In this document: positions 1 through 12,600 of the stretch, piece by piece
Layout of the letters: every line of letters begins with the position of its first letter
Position numbering within the stretch: position 1 is the stretch's first letter
Assembly (NCBI GenBank): GCA_003260075.1
Contig: QLIY01000089.1
Location: 195,463-259,462 of the forward strand
Reading direction: 5' to 3'
Source: Phallusia mammillata
Taxonomy: Eukaryota > Chordata > Ascidiacea > Phlebobranchia > Ascidiidae
DNA length: 64,000 bases
Notes under the pieces: model-generated
Seen by the model: only the letters and a program-made list of their open reading frames with translations
What the model was told of the DNA's origin: nothing
Databases searched by the model: none
Translations under genes and position numbers: made by a program

Positions 1-3000
1 TGGGACTGAATCTGTTACAGGAATTTCAAACTTTACAGAAACATACACAGACACTGTGACGTTATCACCAGCAAAACGAGAACCCGAGGTAATGGCAAAT
101 TGCTTCCAGCATAGAACGTGTGTCGTTTTTTTCATCTCTTAAAACGCAATGGAAAAATCGTTTGAAAAAGTTGTAGTGCACAAAACAACCCCCTGACCAA
201 CTTCAGAGTTGTACGAGTTTCCCATATTTTCTTATATTTGCTAATTTTAGCTACAGATCTATGTTACTTAAAAAACGCTTTTCGTGGGTGGGTTCATTGG
301 CACGATTCCCAAGTATTTCAAAATGCCACCGTTTTGTTTACATCAGTTCTCAATCTTAACGAGATAGGTTGCAAATCACTAGTGCAGACAATCTATATTC
401 TGCCCTTGATTGCACAGCATCGATTGCCAAATAAGATTATCTTCATGACAGCAAATCAAACGCCTGTTTGGGGCGTATAGCTGAAAAAGATTACGCAAAC
501 TATTGCAGGAAACCGGTGCTGACCGTCCATCTTTTAAGTAAAGTCACAGTTGTAATGCACGACTGAATCTTATGGGTCAATGAAGAAGTGACGACCGATT
601 GACGGTATGATACTGTTGTACAACTCATGACTATGTTAAAACATGAAAACTTCAACACATCGCTTTCATTACATACACTGAATACGCTTAGTACACCATA
701 CGGGGCGTTTAGGCATTTCAAAAATCTATTTGTGAATGCGTTGTTTTGGGGGGCAAATCGTCCATGTAAAGCGAAATATGTTTTCACTATCGTCGTATGG
801 AGAAAGTTTTAACAGAATCCTTGTTTCTATTTAAAACATGTCGTTGATTTACATTAGTTTACTCTTGCGAGAAGGTTAATGCGGGTATAGGGTTTTACTA
901 AAGGTTTGCTGAAAGTGCATGCTGCCTATAATAATTTTGGTTATGTTTATCATTTTTTGCTTTCAAACTAGATTCCGGACCCACAAAGCAGCGGCACAGA
1001 CATTCCAACTTGCTCATGGTTTCAAACCGGAAAACTTGTGGAATCGACTGGAGATGTTTGTCAAACACTTCGAAAGTTTGTTTGCGAAAAGCCAGGTGTG
1101 TTGCTGCATATACACACATATGTTCGGCAGTACTCTTTTTTGACATTTAAATGAAAAGCATAGCCTATACCGGGCCTTGTATCATAATTGCTGTATCGGA
1201 TTTTATGTTTTGCTTGTAGTGCGAGACAGATTTCCACCGTCGCGAATAGTTGACTTGCGAGGACGTGTGAACACCGAAGACAAACTTTTGACGCTAAGAT
1301 GGTCCGCGCCCGGTGATGACTTAGATATGGGTCGAGGTTAGTTGATGTTTTTAAAGAGATTTCAAATGCATGTAAAAAACATTTGAAATCTCAAATTAAT
1401 CAAATGATGTTTTCCAGCGGATGGCTACGATGTTCGCATTCTACGCACACGGATAGCCAGACATGTGCTTGCGTTCAACTTCGAGAAAGGTGTGAAGGTT
1501 GCTGATGACGCAATTGTTACAGGAAATCTAAGAAGTCCCAGGTCAGCAGGAGACACCGAACGAATGGTTGTCAATCTCACGCAAAATATGAGTAAGTACA
1601 ACCACTTATGCCGAGATATTTTACAACGTTGTTAAAAAAGATTTCCACTACCAGCTTCAGGCATACAATTTTAAAACACAAAGATATTTTTTATGTTCGA
1701 TATTCTTGACTAAATGTGTTTTTTTTTCAGTTTGTCCACCACATGGCGCTATTGACCTGATATTTGCTGTACCACCAGAAGTTTTCGAAGTTCGAAGGCC
1801 TAACGCACCTGTCGTTGGTGCAGTTGAAGATGTTCGCGAGGCCTTGTTGCAATTTATTAGCGAAGTTGTTGGCAACTTTACGCTAGGTATTTTTCTATCC
1901 ACATATTATTGTAGTTGACCCAACGGATTGAGTCCACTAACTGTTGATAGTTTTTTACGACATAGTACTATTCTTTTTTAGATGAGTTTGAAATGCAAGT
2001 GTCGTTGATTGCCCACACCGTAAACATTCCTATTTTAACCTTCGCAAATAAATTAAGTCTGAACGAAATACTGACAGCCATCAAAACCACGCCTTTGACT
2101 GTGCCGACGCCAATATCTTCAAGTAAGTTGTGTTTAACTGTTACTATCTTTACTACTGAGATTACAGAATATCCAACACAATTCTTGGTGGTGAATACTG
2201 GAATGTACGAACACTTCTTGGTGCTGTGAAGCAATGTCGCTATTTCATTTTTTTGTTACAGTTGACGAAACTATAAATAATATGCAAAGAAAGGGAGGAC
2301 GATTAGACGCTTCAAAAGTTCTCATCGTGATAACTGACAAAATTGAAGACTTGGAAAACGTAACCGGTGTTAAAAAGTTAATTGTGTCCACAAGTCAAAC
2401 CGTAAACAAGTGAGTTAGTGCTTATAGAGAAACGCGTAACAAAAACCTTCACTTATGTCATATCATTTATTACCAGAACTCTTTTATGGCAAACTGCTTT
2501 TGCGCCGGGATGCAGAAATTCCTTCATGGTCAACGGAATAAAAGAATTGCCCTCCATAGCCGCAGCTATTCAAATGCAGTTGTGTAAAGCACGAATCAAC
2601 GAGTTTCAGGTAGCAGATTTATCTTATTGGTGTCGCCCTTTTTGGTGACCTGTCGGAAGTTTGTTTTCGGATAACCCATGACATACATTACAACCAAATA
2701 ATAAAAGCTCTGTACGTCCTGATTTAAAGCTCGGCCGATGTTAAAATCTCACTGTTTCGAACACTATATTTACACACATTGTTTTGTTACAGGCGGTTGG
2801 AGTGTCGGCTTTTGATGATGTAGGACATCGTGGTGATCCATCCAATATTATCCCGTTTGTTATGTCAAATGATCCCGAAACGATTGCTTGTCCAGTCATT
2901 GAGGCATGTGTGGATGTTCTTAATGATAGCTTTCAAATCTTTGATGAAATCTTTGACAAAGTTTTTTTTTCAATTTTAGAAAATTCCCGAACCTGCACCG

Positions 3001-3906
3001 GCGCAGGCAAACATAGGACGAACTGTGGGCCTTGCTGTTGGTCTCCCTATTACTGTCATATTGTCTATCCTTGGCACAGTCATGCTGTTTGGGCAGGTCA
3101 AGAAGTGGAAGAAAAAAAGACAAGAAGAAAAAGAAAAGAAAGAGCAACAAGAACGGGTAAATAGATAATTAATCATTGTCTGCAACAGATAATCACTTGT
3201 ATAATACTATTTTGTGCATCTGTTAGAAACAATGATTTTCCAACATTTTTTCATTGCGGTCCTCACAATTTTCCTATGTTCTTGCGGTCGAATCTGAATA
3301 CATTGGTAATTGTAATGTTAAATGTATATCGCAGGTTGGCAGCAAAACGAAAGCCTGAGTTAACGAATAAAAATTAATCCGCACAACATCATTTCTACAA
3401 CAACCGACAAGACCCTTTTTAGCTAATTTACGAGCACACGCATAAAATGATCCAACAGCAGTTTTCTACACCTCAGATAAGACGAAAACATTAGGATTGT
3501 ACGCAAACAGTTGCCTTCCTTTGTTGCTTGAATAAACGGAGCATTGCTTGACACTGCCACAGGTTTAAGTGCGTTTGGCAATAATTCACACCATTCATAA
3601 ACAAAACATTCTAATCTTTTGGCGGTCCAGTCGAAATAGCTTTGCGGACTAACAGAGATTCTCGGAAAACATTTTGAGCGGATGTGTGTTCTACCTTTTT
3701 TAATGTGCGTTTATCATACTAAAAACATAACAAAATATTATGTGCAGATGGAAAAAGCCAGAGCTGCTCGAGCCGCTGCAGTTCAGGCCGCGGCCGCACA
3801 AGCAGCGTCGTCGTCACAAAACGATCCGAACATAAACAACAATGCTGTTAAAAAGGCCTGGTACAGCAAAAATCAGACGTCGCCTTTGAATTTCCCTCCG
3901 GTGTAA
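1..3906 (+). CDS. Calcium-activated chloride channel regulator (CLCA)-like protein, 3' part
   Basis: The gene enters from the left edge. Exons read as 1-88, 972-1095, 1220-1336, 1418-1591, 1731-1886, 1982-2122, 2262-2409, 2477-2609, 2793 to about 2915, 2980-3156 and 3748-3906 (TAA). The phases agree. The key match is FPPSRIVDL followed by LRWSAPGDDLDMG and DGYDVRI, the fibronectin-III-like block after the beta-sheet domain of CLCA proteins. CLCA proteins are secreted or membrane-tethered metalloprotease-like regulators of TMEM16A chloride channels. Downstream, 1731-2609 reads like a von Willebrand A fold (IDLIFAV, then VLIVITD), but no DxSxS metal site is visible. A single helix (VGLAVGLPITVILSILGTVM) follows, then a Lys/Glu-rich stop-transfer segment and an Ala-rich cytoplasmic tail. 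The catalytic and canonical vWA regions would lie upstream of the window. Exact end of the ninth exon is uncertain (2909 or 2915). Confidence 0.75.
89..971 (+). other. Long intron of the CLCA-like gene
   Basis: No convincing exon was found here. Open frames at 238-480 and 500-812 do not continue the flanking phase and resemble no family. The intron joins phase-0 exons ending ...REPE and beginning IPDPQ. Confidence 0.5.
3340..3395. repeat. Short dispersed repeat, copy 1
   Basis: CAGCAAAACGAAAGC followed by a (C/T)T(G/A)AGTTAACGA core and an AT-rich, ACAACA-containing stretch recurs at 45155-45215. The first 11 bases also occur at 69-79, at the end of the first visible CLCA exon. The identity of the family is unknown. 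Confidence 0.4.
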
Positions 3907-4423
3907 ACGTTAATTCTACATGTATTACTTTAAACAAATAATAATATGTTACAAAATTTTACTGAAATCAAGCCTGGCCGAGTTCGAATTTTTTGTTTTA
4001 TTGCTGTTTTGCTGTACATTTGTAACTTTTGTCGCATTTTTTCTGAGTTCTGGCGCCACTTGCTGTGTGTTTAATATAACCATATGACCACGCGACTACC
4101 TTCAAAGGCGTCTTTTGTTGTCACTTATTTGCCATCACGAGCCACGTTGTTCAGTGAAGTGTTTCATAGAAACATCTTGGGATAATTATTATCAAGGGGA
4201 AGTCCCTTGTATAAGTGCGAAGCTGCCGTGTGCCGTCCATGTGTAATGAAATCAAAGTCAAATGTAAAAAGGTTCGTGGAAGATCGAATTGCGTTGGTTC
4301 TTCACATATCATAGATGCCTAATACGTATTTTTCACAGGTGTCAGCTTAACGATTATATTTTGCATTTTAGTCAAAAACTAGTTTCAATTTTAATGACAA
4401 ATACGCGTAGTTGAGCCAAGAAC

Positions 4424-5137
4424 ATGGACAAGTCCTTGGTAGTGTTTGATTTTGACCATACCATCTTAAACGACAACGCAGATACGTCAGTCTTTAATTT
4501 AATTAGCAATAAGGATATGGCTCGCAAACTGTGGGATCAATATGAGGAAGGTAAATGGACTGAATTCATGAACAAGGTCATGACATTTTTGTTTGAAAGT
4601 CAAATTTCCTATGATGAAATTAAAAATGAATTGGTCAGTTTGCCACTTGTACCTGGAATGACTGACGTTTTGGAGTATCTTGGTAAAAATCCTGCATATG
4701 ACTGTATAATTTTATCTGATGCCAACAGCTTGTTTATCAAAACTATACTGGAAGCGAAGGGTCTCATGTGGACTGTTAATGAAGTAATTACAAATCCTGC
4801 TGAAGTTGAAAGTTCTGGAAAAGTTGTCATACATCCTTGCCATGTTCATTCCCACTCAACCTGCCCTTCCAATATGTGTAAGGGTACTTTACTTTCCCAA
4901 CTGAAACAAAAGAAGGGTGACAACTATTACAAGAAAGTGTGTTATGTTGGTGATGGTTCCAATGACTTATGCCCCTGTCTGCAACTTTCTTCAAATGACT
5001 TTGCTTTTCCTCGAATTGGCTACAAACTAGAGAAGAGACTTCAATGTATTATGTCGAGTGAAAAAGGCAAAATCCATGCACAGATAGTAAAATGGGAAAG
5101 TGGATCACATATTCTCAATGTGATCAGGACTCTTTAA
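4424..5137 (+). CDS. PHOSPHO2: HAD-family phosphatase, PHOSPHO1/PHOSPHO2 type
   Basis: Single-exon gene of 237 residues, close to the usual size of vertebrate PHOSPHO2. These are haloacid-dehalogenase phosphatases acting on pyridoxal 5'-phosphate or on phosphocholine/phosphoethanolamine. The N-terminus VVFDFDHTI carries motif I (DxDxT with nucleophile Asp). ILSDANS is motif II, and VGDGSNDLCP is the acidic motif IV. A Cys/His-rich stretch, HPCHVHSHSTCPSNMC, is also typical of this subfamily. The start ATG follows AAGAAC directly. There is no signal peptide or membrane helix, so the protein should be cytosolic. An ATTAAA at 5210-5215 could be its polyadenylation signal. PHOSPHO1 versus PHOSPHO2 cannot be settled here. 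Intronless structure among intron-rich neighbours suggests either an old single-exon gene or an old retrocopy. Confidence 0.9.
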   Translation: MDKSLVVFDFDHTILNDNADTSVFNLISNKDMARKLWDQYEEGKWTEFMNKVMTFLFESQISYDEIKNELVSLPLVPGMTDVLEYLGKNPAYDCIILSDANSLFIKTILEAKGLMWTVNEVITNPAEVESSGKVVIHPCHVHSHSTCPSNMCKGTLLSQLKQKKGDNYYKKVCYVGDGSNDLCPCLQLSSNDFAFPRIGYKLEKRLQCIMSSEKGKIHAQIVKWESGSHILNVIRTL

Positions 5138-5626
5138 TCAAAAATCTTTTGCTTTGCTGTTTTTATCATAATTTAAGCAGATGTGCTATGTTGTAGTTTT
5201 GCCTTCATTATTAAATTTATGATGCTTTTGTTACATTTTTTGGGGGGTCATGAACCTCATATGATTGTGGAGTGGTTCTCAAAAACTGATTTTGATGAAC
5301 TGTGGTACACAACTTAAATAAGGATTTTAGTCAAAAACATAAAATTTTGCAGAAACTTGCAGATTATGCAGTGTGTGTTTATGTGTCAAAAATATTTTAT
5401 TTTGGTTGTGCATGTTTATGATTCAATACCCACATTTGTAAACGGAAATTCACTACTCTTTGATTTTTGGTTTAGTCACATTGTTTGAACATTAGTTTAC
5501 TTTAAATCTAAATGTATGTTAGCTTACTTGTGATGTATAAAAATGACAATAATGTATGTCGTAAGTGTTGTTTATTGTTTTGTTCAGCACTCATAACATT
5601 TATAGTGTAATTCTAACTTTTTTCAA

Positions 5627-8573
5627 ATGGAAGCACCTCCCACTGACTGGAAAAGTTTTCTTTCCAGTGACAATGATGGAAATGCAAAAATAAAAACAGA
5701 GTAAGTTGAAGCAACTTTTCTTTCCTTGTATGGTTGTATTATGACATGTTTTTTGGCATAGGTACATATTTGAAAAGACAAGGACCTTGCAAGTTTGTGA
5801 AAAGGAATCTGATGACAGTACAAATGTTCAGCCGGCGGTTCGTGATGTGTGCTTCTACTTTCATTTGAAATGTTTGCTAATGTTAAATACATTACAGAAT
5901 GGAAAGCCAAACAAAAAGAACAAAGCTAGAGGACAAAACAAAAATAGACCCCGCCGACCATTGGAACTAAATTCAGAAAAGCTTTGTCCTAGCAAGGTTT
6001 AATGTTGTTTTTGATAAAATTTTACCTAAATTCAATTTCCAATATTCTGTCAAAGAGAGAAGATTGAGATTTTTAGGTGTTTCTAACATGGTAAATTTAG
6101 GTGACTGGAACATGTATGTTTGGTGAAAAGTGTAAATACATGCACAACATTGAAGATTACATGAAGATAAAGCCAACAGACATTGGTGACAAATGTCATG
6201 CTTACCGGACACATGGAAAGTGTAATTATGGATTTACATGCAGATATGGAGAGGATCACATTGAGAAAAATGAAAACGGTAAAATTGTTCATCTTGTTTT
6301 TGTGATTTGTGTTAAACCAAACAATTATTTGTCATCATTAGAGTATATAAATCAAACTAACAACGAAAAAGAGCTACAAAACCCCATGCCAGTCATTACC
6401 AACTCCCTGCCCAGAGAGCTACAAGTGGGACTTCGTAAGCGTAAAGTAAATTTTGACAGAACTGTGGAAGCATTAAAATGCATTGAGCAACACCATGCAA
6501 AGCGCAAAAAGGGGGAAGTAATTTTAACACCAAATGAAAATGCAAGGGTTGACCATCAAACAGACATTAAGTCTTCAGTAACAACTGGACCAATTCTTGA
6601 TACTGATGTTATATCTTTACGTAAGTGTGAGAAGAAAACAATTGATTTTCGGAACAAACTATATCTTGCACCTCTAACAACAGTAAGTCAACTGAAAATG
6701 TATGTCTGATTTTTCTGATCAATAAAATTATTATTATTACTCCATTTTTTAGTGTGGCAACTTACCTTTCCGGGTAATGTGTAAGCAGATGGGAGCAGAC
6801 ATCACTTGTGGTGAGATGGCACTTGCCACAAACTTACTTCAGGGACAAACTTCTGAATGGGCTCTTATTAAAAGGCATCCCTGTGAAGGCATTTTTGGTG
6901 TGCAGGTAACCTTCTTATGTTACGAGTTAAAGTGCTATGTCTTGTTATCTTGGATTTGCTTTAATGGCAGTTATGTGGAGCATTTCCTGATACAATGTCC
7001 AGGTGTGCAGAGCTGTTGAACAAAAATTGTGATGTGGACTTCATTGATATCAACATGGGTTGCCCCATAGACCTTATTTATCATAAAGTAAGCAACATAC
7101 TATCTTATTACATATCTTACATTACTTGCCACAAATTTATCAACTATTTGGTGTGCTATTATTTTTCTTTTAATGCACATCTGTATAGGTTGTTTCTGTT
7201 TACAACACATTAATGTTGTATAGAATGCATTTTTTATCACTACTTTGCTTTTTTGCTTGTTTTCCTTTCCAATGTACTTTAATTGTAACAAGTCCTTTTT
7301 TAGGGTGCAGGCTCTGCTCTAATGAGAAGAACCAACAAGTTGTTTGATGTTGTCACTGGGATGACCTCTGTGCTTGACATTCCTTTGACCTGCAAATTAA
7401 GAACAGGGATCGAGTCAAAAAAGAATATTGCACACAACATCTTGCCATTATTACGAGATTCTGGTGTTTCACTGGCAACAGTTAAGTTTGCTTCAAGTTT
7501 TGAAAATTATTTTATTTTATACTTGTCCAAAACTTGATTTTCACATATATGTCACTGATTTTTACTGAGAAATAGGTTTGATCTGTGGTAACCATATGAA
7601 ATAATATTGTAGCTGCATGGAAGATCAAGAGAAGCAAGATACACAAGAATAGCAGATTGGAGTTATGTGAGCGAGTGTGCCAAAGTTGCTAGCCCTATGC
7701 CACTATTTGGTAATGGTGATATTTTATCACATCATGATTATTATTCTGCACTAGAACACACAGATGTTTCAGGAATCATGATTGCTCGGTTAGTTGCCCA
7801 CACTGCTTTTTTAAACTTTTTATCAAAAATTTTTTAATATATATTTTAAAGTTTTAGTAAGTGTCATAAAACAGTGTTTAAGGTAGTGCTGTTGAAGTTC
7901 TGTGTGATGAAATAAAAAGATGTATTGGGACAGATTCAAATGTTGTTTTCAGTGGTGCCCTTATTAAACCTTGGATCTTCACTGAAATAAAGGAGCAAAG
8001 AGACTGGGATATATCCAGTACTGAACGACTTGATATTATTCAAAAATTTGCCAATGAAGGTTTGTTACACTGGGGATCAGACACACGAGGTGTGGAAACA
8101 ACCAGGAGATTTCTTTTGGAATGGCTCTCTTTCTTACACAGGTATTATTGTGAGAAAATTGCATCTGTTTTAGTGGGAAAATATGCAAACACAATATAAC
8201 AAGACAATTTTTGTAGGTACATTCCAGTTGGAATTTTGGAAACGGTCCCTCAGCGAATTAATGAACGTCCTCCATACTATGTGGGAAGAAATGACTTGGA
8301 AACTTTGTTTGCTAGCCCAAATTCGAATGACTGGATCAAAATCAGGCAAACTAATTTGAAACAGTTGGTAGAATCTGCTTTAATCTATTTGTCACTTGTC
8401 GTGATTAAACATAAGAGAGTGCAAGAAAAAGTATCCCAAACTGTTAAAACACCTCACTCATTATGGACCTTTCATTAACAGTATCACGTTGTTGTTTTAG
8501 TGAGATGGTGCTGGGTCGCATTCCTGACAACTTCAGCTTTCTTCCCAAACACAAAGCCAACTCGTACAAGTGA
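5627..8573 (+). CDS. DUS3L: tRNA-dihydrouridine(47) synthase 3-like (DUS3L), CCCH-finger flavoprotein
   Basis: Twelve exons encode about 593 residues: 5627-5700, 5762-5837 (or 5846), 5898-5996, 6101-6278, 6342-6682, 6753-6905, 6971-7087, 7304-7480, 7613-7788, 7953-8141, 8217-8345 and 8501-8573. DUS3 reduces U47 in the variable loop of tRNAs, using FMN and NADPH. Two CCCH fingers lie near residues 84-130 ([22 protein letters not shown]). The TIM-barrel starts at LAPLTTCGNLPFR and contains [13 protein letters not shown], then INMGCPIDL with the catalytic Cys. Next come [26 protein letters not shown] and GIMIARGALIKPW. The tail is [13 protein letters not shown] and [11 protein letters not shown]. 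The last intron starts with GC (8346-8500), a position fixed by the conserved WIKI-SEM junction. AATAAA at 8602-8607 is a plausible polyadenylation signal. Confidence 0.93.
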
Positions 8574-8884
8574 CTTGAGTTAGATGTTAAACGTTTGTCA
8601 CAATAAACCTTGAAAGCACATGCTTGTTGTGAATGCATAAAGAAGGTCGGCGAGTATGCAATGACGAAAAGGAAATCGCGAAATTGCCAGTGATTAATTG
8701 TTATTACGGGGAATAGGACATTTCATAGGTCGTAGCTGAGATTTAGTTGCCTGCCTAACCGAAGAGGAAATTTAATATCCGGATAATTTCATATAAATTC
8801 ATAATTTGTCTAGACAAGGTTACATATATAAGCTTAAGTATAATATATTAGTTTGCGTCTTCGTATTGTTTCTGGTCGGCATCC

Positions 8885-8985
8885 AAACACAGAACGTCAT
8901 AACAAGTTTGTAGAGCTCTTCTGGCGAATGTAATTTTATTCCGACGTTTCGGCGTCCTATACAGGTCGTCTTCATCAGGGTAAAT
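8885..8985 (-). ncRNA. Hammerhead-ribozyme-like core, retroelement (Penelope/retrozyme) type
   Basis: Read on the minus strand, CTGATGA (complement of 8972-8978) is followed 21 nt later by GAAA (8947-8950). Next comes CGTC (8943-8946), which can pair with GACG (8895-8898) before TTCTG. This is the order of the hammerhead core: CUGAUGA, stem II, GAAA, stem III, NUH. Stem II pairs only imperfectly (GACGACC with GGACGCC), and the stem III loop is long. The flanking GACGTTTCGGC...CTTCATCAGGG arrangement is widespread in animal retroelements that carry hammerhead motifs. The 17-bp segment around the putative cleavage site (8886-8902) recurs at 9077-9093. Catalytic activity is inferred, not shown. 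Confidence 0.45.
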
Positions 8986-9093
8986 AACACTGAATGTGAC
9001 TGGTAAAGTGCACGATAAACAAAGGAAAAAAGAAATGGAACGCAAGCACGTCACGACGCAACGCAAATACCGCGCGAACACAGAACGTCATAA
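8886..9093. repeat. 17-bp direct repeat flanking the ribozyme-like core
   Basis: AACACAGAACGTCATAA occurs at 8886-8902 and 9077-9093, 191 bp apart, with the CTGATGA/GAAA core between them. This spacing would fit a partial tandem copy of a small hammerhead-bearing retroelement. Confidence 0.5.
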
Positions 9094-9628
9094 GTTATCC
9101 CCCGTTTGTTTATGGCGCTGTGGTGCTCAAAAGCGTAAAAAATTGTTACCAATACGTTCCAAACCTTTTCTTGACAGTTTTTTCACTTAATGGCTCCATC
9201 GCTTTCAACGTTTGCGATTGCAAACGTTTAACTCTGTTCAGATTAATTGATGTCACGACATTACAATCAATTACCCCCCACTTTTCCACATTGGAAAATC
9301 TATTTTTACGTGATCACAAACGGATGAAAACATTCCCGCCCATTTGTTCGCCGACTGCAGGCCTTTGTTGCCCCTAAACACAGGCTGTGACAAGTACACA
9401 AATAAATATCGCAAATCTTCGTCAGACAGAACAATGTGACAACATGTCGCCAAATTGTGTACAACAGTGGTTTCGTATGACCAGCATTCGATGCTTGCTG
9501 CTGATGCTATTAGGTTACATTCGTCGTTTGGAAGCGATTTTTAATCAGTCAATGCCTTTCACTTGAGTGACCTAGAGCCTGTAGAACTGTTCTGATATTG
9601 GTACAAGCTGCCGAACAAGATTTTCACA

Positions 9629-12600
9629 ATGCTGCCGACATTTTCTTCAGCCGAGGATGTTAAGATGGTAAACAGCAGCGTTGTTTCTTGTAATAATATC
9701 TATCAGTCTTATATTGGAGGTCGTTTCATAGCAATACCTGTTAGGGCTATGTGTTTGTAGTATTTTGATCTTGTAAGCTATGTAGACTAAACGTGCTGTT
9801 TAAACGTCAACCAGGGACATGCCAATATCAAAGTTACCCTGTAAGTATATAGTATAGTATGTTTTTTTGTAAAATATGACCGCAAGGGTCTGGGACGGTC
9901 ATAATTTGTTCGAACCGTATCAACTTTGTTGAAACCGTATCTTGTCAGGTATGGGTTTGAATGATAAAAGCCTTGGTGTAAAAAAGTTTCGACTGGTTAT
10001 AGCATGGGTTCCCAACCTGTGGTACGCTTGCATGCTTTGGGATTAATAAAATAGACTAAAAGATGAGGCAAAGCTGCGAATTTAAAAAAATAATGGGCCC
10101 GAAAAGATTTCAAAAATTGTAATAAAGTTAGCGTATTTCGTCCCTATTGGCATTTGGCCCAAAGTGGGTGTTAGTTAATTGCATTTTGCTGTAATTATCG
10201 AGTCGGGTTCACTTTTTTGAAAACAGATTATTAAAATAGACTAAAAGATGAGGCAANGGTGGACAGTAAACAAAAACAAAAATCTCATTAAATTTCGTTG
10301 TGGTGCTTTAGTGTTATTTTAGTAGGCCAATATTATTATTCTGAATAAAATATGATTCGATACAATTAGTTGTTCTGCAAGAAGTGGTACGCCTGGCAGT
10401 ACAGAGCGTCCAAGTGGTACGAGATCGCAAAAAGGTTGGGAACCCCTGGGTTATAGCAATAAAATAAAGAAACATAGGCTATGTATCTATAAGTTTATGT
10501 ATATTTATATATTATTGGATGCTTGCGTAAAACAATAAGTTGATGCTTATTATATTTTTCGAATTTTGTGCCTTTAGGGATTCAAGATGCACCATTCACC
10601 CATTCTTCCGCCATTCACGCCGAGATCAAAAATTCGTACGACGTCACAGAATCGCGGCTTTAGTCCAATGAAACAAAGGTAAGGAAAGATTAATAGTAGA
10701 TGGTCTTCAGACAAAATAAAAAACTTTACTGCTATAAGTAATCGTTTATAAAATTACTATCACATTTTTAGTCGTGCTGTTGAACGATTTCCACCCCTTA
10801 AAAATCCAGAATCATGGAAAGACGTAATCGACGAAGTTTATCCTCCCACAACAGCACCAGTAAGCAGAATGTGTTTGCATAACTTTGTCTGTGTTGTATT
10901 GGACATCTGCGTTTTGGTGGAGTGCTTCCATCGTTGTGCTTCGCTGTAAACGGAACATAGCAACATGCCATGTCAGGTGCCAGACTATTCGGTCGCATTC
11001 TTACCGCTTACATACTATTACAGGGTGGCCCACTCTAAATGCTACACAAAAAATGGTCATAGTTGCATACCATCGCAACAAAACATTTTGACTTACCCGC
11101 CATTGTTTTGTCAGTTAATGTTTGTTTGCAGGTAATATCTGCAAGCGCGGAACAATACAAGTGCTTTCAATCCACGACGATTTTGCGTTCTGTGCCGATA
11201 ATGCGAAGACATCTGGACAACTTTGGAGGAAGAACATTTTCACTTCCGGCAAAAACTAAACCAGTCCCATTTCACACTGGAAGATTTATTGTGAGTAAAG
11301 CGACGCCAGTTTATGTAACGCAGCTGATGTACGTAAGATTCTTTAATTTTGTTGTCAGTATGATCCTACAAATCGTCCCATGCTGTTGGAAGACCTGACG
11401 CAAAATCAACGTCTTCAAGCCGAAATGGCAATGATCGAAAAAGTTAGAGGTTTGAAACGGAAACGAGAGGCGTTAGGACACAGGTAGTCAAGCAATTGTT
11501 TTGTTCGCACACATATCGCATAAGTCCCTTATACACAGTTTTAAGTTAAGTCTCACAGCAATCGAATCCGGATTTGTCAAATATTTTCTAGTACGAGTCT
11601 CGGGTCAAGACTTACAATTTCTGGTTTACGTAAAGTATATGTGGTGGAAATGTTCATGGTGCATCTTCTTTTTGTTGCAACGCAGCGTGCTATTATAACG
11701 TATGTTGAAAACCAGATCAACCAGATCAACAATGTTTGTTATTTGTGCAGTCGGTAAGGCAATGTCAGAATGAAACGGCCGTTAACCAACAAGTCAGTAT
11801 CATAAAAAATCATTGTTTCTAAACATTACTGAACGCGGCCACACTTGAAATACTTCTCTGCTTTTATTGAAACGAATTATCCATCCAGTTTTTTCGAGAA
11901 AAAACAAGAAAACTTACAAAAATATCGAATCGCTTTTTCGTTACATTTTCTTCTACCCTTTTTGTACATTTACACTAAAAGACGACGTTGTACGCATGCT
12001 TTATTTTTGTTTAGATGGGGTTGGCGCAAGTTCAAATTAAACGGCATGGAGGTTGCCAAAAACGAACGTTTTAACATTCAAGCTGAAGTACAAAAGTTAA
12101 AGGAACTTATTCTTCCGCCAACTGCAAGGGATATTTATACTGGAAGGGGAATTCGATTACCGGAGTAAGAAATGGGAATTACGGACATGTTTTTGTTTTA
12201 CAGAATAAAGAATATTGCAAGAACTCTTTGTCTAAGTCAGGGGTTCTTAACCTGGGGTGCACGCACCCCCAAGGGGTGCGAGAACTGTTCCTAGGGGGTG
12301 CGGGGATGCTGAATCATTAAGGTTGGTTAGGTCTATTCTATTTAAGCAATTACAGAAGGGGGAGCGAAAATTGGTTAGTGATTTGAAAGGGGGTGCGAAA
12401 ATTGGTTGGTGATTTGAAAGGGGTGCAGCAAGGAAAAAAGGTTAAGAACCACTGGTCTAAGTGTTTCAGTTGCTAGGCTCAAGATTTTACCACTCTTAAG
12501 TACAAACATTTAATGTAAACAGGACTCATCACACAATGAGAGGAGGAAGGGCATCACCGGAAGCTCCGTTTCCTCCTCCCCCATCAGCTTGGATGCCACA

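Larger units (their letters stand above)
8574..9628. other. Intergenic spacer between DUS3L and the EF-hand gene
   Basis: No gene was supported. Short open frames at 8848-9453 overlap the ribozyme-like repeat and show no family resemblance. The spacer holds the hammerhead-like core listed separately. Confidence 0.5.

Noticed and set aside
238..480. 80-codon open frame in the CLCA region
   Set aside because: It starts with TTG, does not join the flanking exons in phase and lies inside an intron whose borders join well without it.
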